Made by a program: the position numbers and the translations under genes
In this document: in pieces, positions 1-5,700 of the stretch
How positions within the stretch are numbered: the stretch's first letter is position 1
Layout of the letters: each line of letters opens with the position of its first letter
Notes under the pieces: generated by a model
The model's database searches: none
Told to the model about the DNA's origin: nothing
The model's input: only the letters and a program-made list of their open reading frames with translations
NCBI GenBank assembly: GCA_947475855.1
Contig: CANJPN010000141.1
Span: 1-12,386 of the forward strand
Reading direction: 5' to 3'
DNA: 12,386 nt
Origin: Bradyrhizobiaceae bacterium
Lineage (GTDB): Bacteria; Pseudomonadota; Alphaproteobacteria; Rhizobiales; Hyphomicrobiaceae

Positions 1-157
1 CGAGCGATACGGCGGGGCTGGCAGCATGCGCCCGTTCACCCAACCCGGTGTATGCAGGAACGAAGAACTCATGCCCGGCCGAACGCATCAGTGGGCGCAT
101 CTTCTTCCAGGCCCACGACGAGGACCAAGCGCCGTGCGCAACGACGAAGGTGGTCAT
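1..157 (-). CDS. Alpha/beta hydrolase, EstC-like, N-terminal part only (runs off the window edge)
   Basis: The first 52 codons of a gene that continues beyond base 1. The protein begins MTTFVVAHGAWSSSWAWKKM and later has TGLGERAHAASPAVSL. The opening beta strand followed by HGAW (oxyanion-hole loop, residues 8-11), an aromatic-rich W-x-W segment, and the TGLGER-x-H-x-ASP block are characteristic of the small alpha/beta hydrolases related to EstC and plant-type methyl esterases. The catalytic Ser, Asp and His would lie outside the window. ATG at 157-155 is preceded by GGGAG about 9 bases upstream, and the start lies only 18 bases after the stop of the preceding hydrolase, so it is probably the next gene of the same transcript. 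Substrate cannot be told from the N-terminus. Family assignment is fairly sure; start very likely. Confidence 0.82.
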   Translation of the reverse strand, partial: MTTFVVAHGAWSSSWAWKKMRPLMRSAGHEFFVPAYTGLGERAHAASPAVSL

Positions 158-175
158 GGGTGGGGCGGCTCCCGA

Positions 176-1042
176 TCAGCGCTGCGGGGTATCTAGAAGC
201 TCACGCAAGGTCGAGTTGAATTCTCCGGGTGCTTCGTAGGAGACCCAGTGTCCGGCATTACGAATGAGCCTGAAGCGGGCATCCGGACGAGCCTTCAACA
301 ACGCTTCACCTTGTGCCGCCGGGGATGGAACACCGAGCGGGTCTAGGTCCCCCGCGATACCCGCAACCTTGCAGGGCAGCCGCTCGATCATCGTGAAATC
401 GCGGTCGTTGATGAATTTAGCGGGGCGTATTCGTGCGCGCACGACATCGGTTGCATAGATGTGAAGCGCAAGCGGATCCATCGTGGCTTCGTGAGCGAGC
501 ATCAGCGACCCCAGATTACGTTTGAGGATGCGCACGCGCTCCGCCTCGTCCGTAATGTCCCGCCAGCGCTCCAGCAACTGATTGGGTTGGGCGAGCATCG
601 GCCCGAGCATTTGAGCGGTGACGAGCACGGCGGTGCCGATACGCGTGCCGAGTTCGGCTGCCACGTATTGAATGGTGTGGGAGCCGAACGAGAAGCCGAC
701 GAGGTCGAGGGGTTGACCAGCCGGCATCACCTTGTGGATACCGGCAGTGACCACCTTGGCGACTGCTGCGAAATTGACGGGCGCAGGAGGTGCTGCAGAC
801 TCTGCGAACCCCGGCAGATCGGGTGCCCACACATCCCGGTCGCGGCGCAGGGGCTCGATGTTCCGGATCCAGTGACGCCATGAACCCGAGCCACCGTGAA
901 GGAATATGACGGGGCGGGCACTTGCGGGCTCTTTTGCGGCCCAGCGCCGCCAAACCATCGTGCCGTCGCCGCTCGCCGTTGTCAGTCGCTCGGCTTGGTT
1001 CTCGATAGCCGCGATCTGACTTTCAGGGGAGCTATCGTTCAT
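176..1042 (-). CDS. Alpha/beta hydrolase fold protein (288 aa)
   Basis: A complete alpha/beta hydrolase with no signal peptide, so probably cytoplasmic. Visible parts: oxyanion-hole motif HGGSGSW (residues 49-55), D-x-PGF loop (75-79), nucleophile elbow GFSFG with Ser118 (116-120), a cap region around 145-215, the acid loop GDLDPLGVP (Asp232 or Asp234), and catalytic His265 in NAGHW. The triad is therefore complete and the enzyme should be active. Which ester, lactone, epoxide or C-C bond it cleaves is not evident. It begins 45 bases after cofD and is followed after 18 bases by a second hydrolase start, so it looks like part of the cofE-cofD transcript; a link to F420 chemistry is only inferred from position. 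No strong ribosome binding site is visible before ATG 1042; an ATG 13 bases further upstream is out of frame and stops after seven codons. Confidence 0.9.
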   Translation of the reverse strand: MNDSSPESQIAAIENQAERLTTASGDGTMVWRRWAAKEPASARPVIFLHGGSGSWRHWIRNIEPLRRDRDVWAPDLPGFAESAAPPAPVNFAAVAKVVTAGIHKVMPAGQPLDLVGFSFGSHTIQYVAAELGTRIGTAVLVTAQMLGPMLAQPNQLLERWRDITDEAERVRILKRNLGSLMLAHEATMDPLALHIYATDVVRARIRPAKFINDRDFTMIERLPCKVAGIAGDLDPLGVPSPAAQGEALLKARPDARFRLIRNAGHWVSYEAPGEFNSTLRELLDTPQR

Positions 1043-1087
1043 CGGGAGGTTCCATTCGGTCGGCTGGAGAGAAGCTGGCTTTTGAGA

Positions 1088-2062
1088 CTAAACGACCGGT
1101 GGGCGGTCACGCCAGGGGGCGTTCGAGCGAAGGGTGCGTGCGAAGCCGAGGGTGGCGGCTGCTAGACGCCGCCGGCCTTCGTCGTCGCTCATGATCGTAT
1201 CGGTGACATGAACTGCCATGCCGAGTTCCCGGATTGGCTGGGCCGCGTCGCCGTCGGTGTTGTCGATGACCAGGCCGTCGATGATTCCCCTATAATGTCT
1301 CGCGATACCCAGCGCGGAAACTTCATGGCCAAGTTCGGCCATCATTTTTGCGGCAGGGCCCTTCACGGCTTTGCCTCCGATGATCGGACACACGGCGACG
1401 AGCGGCACTGTGCGGCGGGTGATGCCGATTCCAAGTTCCGCGACGGCAAAGATCGGCGCAACGCTGACGAAGGGATTCGAGGGCGCGAGCACGATGGCTT
1501 CGAGAGATGGAGCGCGCAAGGCGGCGAGTGCGGCTGGGCAGGCCGACGCCGATACGGCACCTTCGAAGTCGAGACTGCGGATGCGAGGTTCACATTGAAG
1601 CCGGACGAAATAGTCCTGGAAGGCGAGTATGCCGTCATCCGAGTGGACCAAGGTTCTCACCCGATCGTTCGTCATCGGGAGCAGATGCGCAGATATATTC
1701 AGCGCGGCACAAAAACGGGCAGTGACATCAGCAAGGGTCGAGCCTGCCGCCAATCTTCTTGTTCGCTCGACGTGGGTGGCCAGATCGCGATCACCCAGGC
1801 GGAACCATGTTTCGCCGCCGATTTTATCCATCGCGGCCATGAACGACCACGTTTCTCCGGCGAGCCCCCAGCCCTGGCTTGGGTTCTCCAGGCCTGCGAG
1901 AGTGTACATTACAGTGTCCAGGTCAGGCGAAACGGCGAGGCCCAGATGTTCGAAATCGTCAGCCGTATTGACGATGACGGTGAGTTCGCCGGCGGGGATG
2001 ACGCGCTGAATACCGCGCGCCAATCGAGCGCCTCCGACGCCGCCTGCCAATACGACGATCAT
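1088..2062 (-). CDS. cofD: 2-phospho-L-lactate (or PEP/3-phosphoglycerate-type) transferase CofD/FbiA, coenzyme F420 synthesis
   Basis: Transfers the phospho-linked side chain from a guanosine-diphospho donor onto the deazaflavin FO, giving F420-0 or its dehydro form. The 324-residue protein has the family start MIVVLAGGVGGARLARG (nucleotide-binding glycine loop, residues 6-13), the NTADDFEHLGL segment (32-42, acidic residues expected to bind metal and FO), the SPDLDTVMYTLAG block (45-57), PMTNDRVRTLVH (129-140), APSNPFVS (193-200) and GGKAVKGPAAKMM (229-241). Length fits CofD/FbiA. ATG 2062 was preferred over a 31-codon upstream extension because the family begins at this strand, GAGGA precedes it by about 10 bases, and the extension would run back into cofE. 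It starts 16 bases after the cofE stop, so the two are almost surely cotranscribed. The donor used (2-phospholactate, PEP or 3-phosphoglycerate) cannot be read reliably from sequence. Confidence 0.95.
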   Translation of the reverse strand: MIVVLAGGVGGARLARGIQRVIPAGELTVIVNTADDFEHLGLAVSPDLDTVMYTLAGLENPSQGWGLAGETWSFMAAMDKIGGETWFRLGDRDLATHVERTRRLAAGSTLADVTARFCAALNISAHLLPMTNDRVRTLVHSDDGILAFQDYFVRLQCEPRIRSLDFEGAVSASACPAALAALRAPSLEAIVLAPSNPFVSVAPIFAVAELGIGITRRTVPLVAVCPIIGGKAVKGPAAKMMAELGHEVSALGIARHYRGIIDGLVIDNTDGDAAQPIRELGMAVHVTDTIMSDDEGRRRLAAATLGFARTLRSNAPWRDRPPVV

Positions 2063-2078
2063 GGGAGCAAGGTCCTCG

Positions 2079-2888
2079 TCACCTGAATAGATCACGGGAT
2101 TTGTCGCGGATGAGATCGCAAGCGCTGCCATCCCCACAGGGCGGCTCCAGGCCACGGACGATGACGACGGGCTGACGTTCGCCGGCGGCGCCCATTACCA
2201 GTGAAGCTGCGGCCGCGATCTCGTCGGCATACCCGATTTGAGTGACGCGCAATTCACGGCCATACATATCCTGCTCGCCTCGACGATCCCAGAGGGCGGG
2301 AATGCCCGATACACCGACTGCATGGCCAACCGTTCCGTTGCGCCAAGCCCGCCCCCAACTGTCGTTGATGACGACGCTGAGACGCAAACCCGTGGCAGCC
2401 TCGAGCGCGGCTCTGATATGGCGGGCGGAAAGATCAGCGTCAGCGGGTAGTTTGAGGACGCGTTGCGGTCCTGTCGGAGGTATGTTGGAGGCATCCACGC
2501 CGGCGTTGGCCATAACGTGGCCCGCACGATTTGCAACGACGATCACGCCCTCGCGAGCCCGCAATACCTCCGAGGTCTCTGACAATATTGCTTCCACGAG
2601 GCGGGGGTCCTTCCCGGTGGCGGCGGCCAATTCCAAAGCACGCGGACCGGGTGTGACCTCGTCGAGGAACACATACGCGCCTTCGCATTTCGACACGACC
2701 TTCTGCGCGATGACGATGACGTCTTTCGCATGCAGAGCAATGGCAGCGTTTCGAAGTGCTGTGAGCACCACGGCGGAGAAGTCATCGCCGGGCTCGAATT
2801 CCGGAAGACCCGGGATCGCGATCAGCTCCAACCTTCGCGACGCGGGCGCTGCTGTGCGGTGCTGGGCCGGCTGTAGCGGATTTGACAT
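2079..2888 (-). CDS. cofE: Coenzyme F420-0:L-glutamate ligase CofE, stand-alone form
   Basis: GTP-dependent ligase that adds gamma-linked glutamates to F420-0. The 269-residue protein shows LIAIPGLPEFEPGDD (22-36), AQKVVSKCEG (61-70, the family KxVSKxEG motif), GVDASN (130-135) and INDSWGRAWRNGTVGHAVG (174-192), the conserved metal/GTP and substrate core. It ends just after this ligase domain: the roughly 200-residue nitroreductase-like domain that actinobacterial FbiB carries, which reduces dehydro-F420-0, is absent. Either a separate reductase exists elsewhere or the precursor route does not need one. ATG 2888 was chosen; a longer reading frame from a TTG at 2954 would start inside the stem-loop at 2938-2966 and has no family support. 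The ribosome binding site is weak (AGGA about 18 bases upstream). First gene of the - strand F420 run, 16 bases ahead of cofD. Confidence 0.94.
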   Translation of the reverse strand: MSNPLQPAQHRTAAPASRRLELIAIPGLPEFEPGDDFSAVVLTALRNAAIALHAKDVIVIAQKVVSKCEGAYVFLDEVTPGPRALELAAATGKDPRLVEAILSETSEVLRAREGVIVVANRAGHVMANAGVDASNIPPTGPQRVLKLPADADLSARHIRAALEAATGLRLSVVINDSWGRAWRNGTVGHAVGVSGIPALWDRRGEQDMYGRELRVTQIGYADEIAAAASLVMGAAGERQPVVIVRGLEPPCGDGSACDLIRDKSRDLFR

Positions 2889-2937
2889 GTGACGCTGACG
2901 AATTGTGTCCTGATGGATGCCCGATACCCTTAAACGA

Positions 2938-2966
2938 CGACGGGGGGCACACAAGGCCCCCCGTCG
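2938..2966 (-). terminator. GC-rich stem-loop, probable terminator behind the lectin-like gene
   Basis: A perfect 11-base inverted repeat (CGACGGGGGGC at 2938-2948, GCCCCCCGTCG at 2956-2966) with a 7-base loop. Read on the - strand it lies about 90 bases past the stop of the lectin-like gene and 50 bases ahead of cofE, and is followed by TCGTTTAAG, a short imperfect T-rich tail. It most likely separates the lectin-like gene from the F420 run. The weak T tract leaves open a role as an mRNA-stabilising hairpin or as a structure in the cofE leader. Confidence 0.55.
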
Positions 2967-3004
2967 CAGTCAAGTTGCATGTCGTTTCAACCAAGGTAAG
3001 CCCA

Positions 3005-3031
3005 CCAGCGAAGCGCAATTCGCTGCGCTGG
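3005..3031. other. Imperfect stem-loop between the lectin-like gene and cofE
   Basis: CCAGCGAAGCG (3005-3015) and CGCTGCGCTGG (3021-3031) pair over 11 positions with one mismatch around a 5-base loop, CAATT. It starts about 20 bases beyond the lectin-like stop on the - strand and is not followed by T residues. It may act with the perfect hairpin at 2938-2966 as a 3' end structure of the lectin-like transcript. Seen directly in sequence; function is inferred. Confidence 0.4.
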
Positions 3032-3052
3032 CCGGACCTTAATTAACAGACC

Positions 3053-3751
3053 TTACTTCGAGGAGAAGCAGAAGAACTGGCCGGCGCCACCGGAAGACTT
3101 CAGGTTGTCCTGGCTGCAGCCGCGCGAGCCGTGCGCGGAGTTCCATGACTTCATGTGACGGAAGTCATTGAGGCCGACGCGGTCGTGATGACCGACGATA
3201 GCTGAACCTTCGCCGCTCTTCGTCCAGTTGCCGCAGGTGGTGTCACCGCCAGCGGTCGAGTACATGCCGGCCGGGTCAGAGCCGGTCAGGATATCGTGCT
3301 GGTTCGGAGCAGTCTTGGCGGTTGCTTCGACGCGGCCGGGAACGCGCTCGCCCTTTTCAGTCAAAGCCGTCTCCTGCGTGATCTTGGCGCGCTCGGAGTG
3401 AAGGTCTGCAACGTTGCGTGCTACCACGACGCCCTTGGTATTCAGCCACGGACCATTGCCGATGCGATCGCGAGCATTGACGCCGGGGACGTCCTTGCCG
3501 TCCTTATCCTTCGTGGCGGTTGCGCTGAGATAGGCGCGCCAGTTGCTGCGAACCATGCCGGCGGCCTTGGCGAGGGCTGCACAGTGGGCGTCGGCGCCTT
3601 CGAGGCCGCCAAGATCTGCGCCCTTACCCTTGCCGACGCTGGTGACGAAGAACGACGCCTTCGACGGCGTCTGAGCCTGCACGACTGCCGTGATGGCCAA
3701 GCCACCGGTTGCCATGATGGCGCAACCTAAAAGAACACTCTTGAGCTTCAT
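3053..3751 (-). CDS. Secreted lectin-like protein (C-type lectin/endostatin-type fold)
   Basis: A 232-residue exported protein. Residues 1-26 form a typical Sec signal peptide (basic MKLK, hydrophobic core, likely cleavage after VVQA, before QTPSK). The mature part has four cysteines (57, 173, 212, 228), enough for two disulfides, and the layout of a family often annotated as lectin in Hyphomicrobiales: SFFVTSVGKGKGADLGGLEG (33-52), C57 in DAHCAALA, WRAYLS (71-76), RIGNGPWLN (96-104), TCGNWT (172-177), GHHDRVGLND (187-196), W203, and a C-terminal GQFFCFSSK. This resembles the endostatin/C-type lectin fold; sugar binding itself is not shown. ATG 3751 has a strong AGGGG seven bases upstream and begins the signal peptide; the 45 in-frame codons before it are leader sequence. 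C10 in LLGC is not a credible lipobox because the hydrophobic core follows it. Apparently a single-gene transcript, divergent from dnaB. Confidence 0.8.
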   Translation of the reverse strand: MKLKSVLLGCAIMATGGLAITAVVQAQTPSKASFFVTSVGKGKGADLGGLEGADAHCAALAKAAGMVRSNWRAYLSATATKDKDGKDVPGVNARDRIGNGPWLNTKGVVVARNVADLHSERAKITQETALTEKGERVPGRVEATAKTAPNQHDILTGSDPAGMYSTAGGDTTCGNWTKSGEGSAIVGHHDRVGLNDFRHMKSWNSAHGSRGCSQDNLKSSGGAGQFFCFSSK

Positions 3752-4057
3752 TGCGTTTCCCCTTTGATACCTGCCGGTTCCAATAGCGGCCCGGGCCCCA
3801 ATCCGCCGCACGGCGGTCGACTGCTCCTTAGCACGCTGGAACGTCAAGGTGTAAGAGCACTCTTGCTGCACACTGTGTTCAATCACGAAAATGTCAAAAG
3901 CCCATAGGGCCGGCCTGCGGTTCTCGAGTGGGGAGTGCGACTTGGTGATTCCCCCACTGCAAGCAGAATCGGTTGGGGTTGTGGACTACGGGGACTGCTA
4001 CCCAGGGGGTTGACCTCGCCCGAGGACGATGGGTCCGAATCGGTTATCCGTCCGACC
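3752..4057. promoter_or_regulatory. 306-base gene-free region between the divergent lectin-like gene and dnaB
   Basis: This should hold the promoters of both flanking genes. On the - strand an exact TTGACA lies at 3897-3892, but no good -10 hexamer follows at 16-18 bases. On + a TTGACC lies at 4010-4015, again without a convincing -10. Several small dyads are visible: GGCCCGGGCC (3788-3797), CCGCCG-CA-CGGCGG (3803-3816), AAGAG-CA-CTCTT (3853-3864), and AGTGGGG (3927-3933) pairing with CCCCACT (3952-3958). These could be operator or leader structures; none matches a site I can name. No small gene with a good start was seen. dnaB has only a poor ribosome binding site. Confidence 0.4.
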
Positions 4058-5587
4058 ATGACACAAGCAGCACCTAGCCTTTCCGATCAGCTCCGCGCTC
4101 AAGCGAGCTCCGAGCAGCCGATTCCCTTTCGGCAGCCCCCCCACAATATCGACGCCGAGCAGGCCCTGCTCGGCGCCATCCTGGTCAACAACGAGGCGCT
4201 CGACCGCGTATCAGGCTTCCTGAAGCCCGAGCATTACTATGACCCCCTGCACGGCCAGATCTACGAGACGATCGGGCAGCTCATTCATCTGGGCAAGCAG
4301 GCCACGCCGATCACGCTCAGGACGTTCTTCGAGAACGCGGAAGCGATCGAACCGAACCTGACGGTGCCGCAGTATCTCGGGCGCCTCGCGGTCAACGCGA
4401 CGACGATCATCAATTGCGCCGACTACGGCCGCACGATCTACGATCTGTCGGTGCGCCGGCAGTTGATCACGGTTGGCGAAGATGTCGTCAATGCCGCGTT
4501 CGATTCCCCGGTCGACTCCTCGCCTGAAAAACAGATCCAGGAGGCCGAGGGCCGGCTGTATGCGCTGGCTGAAAACGGAAAGTACGGCAAGGGCTTCGTT
4601 ACGTTCAGCGAGGCCCTGCTCCAGTCGGTCGAAATGGCCGGCGCTGCCTATGAGCGAGATGGCGGTTTATCCGGCATCTCGACGGGCTTGGTCGATCTTG
4701 ACCGGCAGATGGGCGGTCTACAGCGATCCGACTTGATCGTCCTCGCCGGCCGACCGTCGATGGGCAAGACCGCGCTTGCCACGAATATCGCGTGGAACAT
4801 CGCCAAGGCCTACCAGGAAGAGAAGCTCTCGGACGGTACCACGAAGGTGCTGAACGGGGGCAAGGTCGGGTTCTTCTCGCTCGAAATGTCGGCCGAGCAG
4901 CTTGCCAGCCGCGTGCTCTCCGAGCAGGCCGAGATCGCGTCACAGAAGATACGCCGCGGCATGATCAACGAAGAGGAGTTTCGCCGCCTCGTGGAGGTCA
5001 GCCAGCGGATGTCCGTCTCTCCTCTGTTCATCGACCAGACCGGCGGCATCACGATCGCCCAGCTTGCCGCCCGGTCCCGGAAGTTGAAGCGGCAGCACGG
5101 CCTCGACCTCCTGGTCGTCGATTACCTTCAGCTACTGTCTGGGTCGTCGAAGAATGCTTCGGCCAGCCGCGTCCAGGAAATCACCGAAATAACAACGGGT
5201 CTGAAGGCTCTCGCCAAGGAACTCGAGGTGCCGATCATCGCACTGTCGCAGCTCAGTCGTGCCGTCGAACAGCGCGAGGACAAACGGCCGCAGCTTTCCG
5301 ATCTCCGTGAGTCCGGCTCGATCGAGCAGGACGCTGACGTCGTGATGTTCGTGTTCCGCGAAGAGTACTATGTCGAGCGCGCCAAGCCGCCCGAGGGCAG
5401 CGAGAAGTTCGCGGAATGGCAGGCCAACATGGAGCGCTGCGTCGGTACTGCCGAGGTAATCGTCGGCAAGCAGCGCCATGGCCCCGTCGGGACGGTCAAG
5501 CTGTCATTCGAGAGCCAGTTCACACGGTTCGGCAATCTTGCGGCGACGCACGCCAACTACAGCCATGAAGGTGGCGGCGGCGAGTAG
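4058..5587 (+). CDS. dnaB: Replicative DNA helicase DnaB
   Basis: Hexameric 5'-3' helicase that unwinds the fork and loads primase. The 509-residue protein has the N-terminal primase-interaction domain (about 27-130, beginning PPHNIDAEQALLGAIL), a linker, and a RecA-like motor: Walker A GRPSMGKT (231-238), FFSLEMS (272-278) with the following ASRVLSEQA, Walker B LLVVDYLQLL (351-360, Asp355), ALSQLSRAVEQR (395-406) and the arginine-finger region LRESGSIEQDADVVMFVFRE (416-435). All key residues are present and length matches the family. No intein or insertion is seen. ATG 4058 was chosen because the N-terminus MTQAAPSLSDQ fits alphaproteobacterial DnaB; a GTG at 3935 would add 41 low-complexity residues. 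The Shine-Dalgarno match is poor. Next gene alr is 104 bases downstream on the same strand. Confidence 0.97.
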   Translation: MTQAAPSLSDQLRAQASSEQPIPFRQPPHNIDAEQALLGAILVNNEALDRVSGFLKPEHYYDPLHGQIYETIGQLIHLGKQATPITLRTFFENAEAIEPNLTVPQYLGRLAVNATTIINCADYGRTIYDLSVRRQLITVGEDVVNAAFDSPVDSSPEKQIQEAEGRLYALAENGKYGKGFVTFSEALLQSVEMAGAAYERDGGLSGISTGLVDLDRQMGGLQRSDLIVLAGRPSMGKTALATNIAWNIAKAYQEEKLSDGTTKVLNGGKVGFFSLEMSAEQLASRVLSEQAEIASQKIRRGMINEEEFRRLVEVSQRMSVSPLFIDQTGGITIAQLAARSRKLKRQHGLDLLVVDYLQLLSGSSKNASASRVQEITEITTGLKALAKELEVPIIALSQLSRAVEQREDKRPQLSDLRESGSIEQDADVVMFVFREEYYVERAKPPEGSEKFAEWQANMERCVGTAEVIVGKQRHGPVGTVKLSFESQFTRFGNLAATHANYSHEGGGGE

Positions 5588-5674
5588 CGGTTTGAGTTGT
5601 AGAAGGGATGATGTAGTCATCTCGATACATCGACGGTCGCTGCGGATCGGGTGGCGCGTTTGGGCGAGACTTCC

Positions 5675-5700
5675 GGAATGAGCGTGCAGGAATGAGCGTG
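5675..5700 (+). repeat. Tandem 12-base direct repeat creating a micro-ORF that overlaps the alr start
   Basis: GGAATGAGCGTG occurs at 5675-5686 and again at 5689-5700, a period of 14 bases. The ATG of the first copy (5678) opens a five-codon frame, Met-Ser-Val-Gln-Glu, whose TGA (5693-5695) overlaps the ATG of alr (5692-5694) as ATGA. The second copy supplies the alr start and also a GTG at 5698 with CAGGA well spaced before it. The repeat therefore offers two starts in two frames and possible translational coupling. Confidence 0.7.

Noticed and set aside
48..239. Short + strand open frame at the left edge
   Set aside because: Antisense to the partial hydrolase, whose protein matches a known family far better.
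1208..2086. Long 292-codon open frame on + opposite cofD
   Set aside because: It is antisense to a well-supported CofD and its translation is rich in Arg, Gly, Asp and His with no domain; long antisense frames are expected in GC-rich codons.
2063..2155. 31-codon N-terminal extension of CofD overlapping cofE
   Set aside because: The family begins at the MIVVLAGGVGG strand and a ribosome binding site precedes ATG 2062.
2242..2892. 216-codon open frame on + opposite cofE
   Set aside because: Ser/Arg/Ala-rich translation without motifs, antisense to the conserved CofE core.
3722..3724. Lipobox-like LLGC in the lectin-like signal peptide (Cys10)
   Set aside because: The hydrophobic core continues for about 15 residues after this cysteine and ends in a normal signal peptidase I site, so it is not a lipoprotein signal.
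3752..3886. 45-codon N-terminal extension of the lectin-like protein
   Set aside because: It would bury the signal peptide, and the strong AGGGG site lies directly before ATG 3751.
3935..4057. 41-codon N-terminal extension of DnaB from GTG 3935
   Set aside because: Low-complexity Gly/Arg-rich residues not expected in DnaB; no ribosome binding site; the family start fits ATG 4058.
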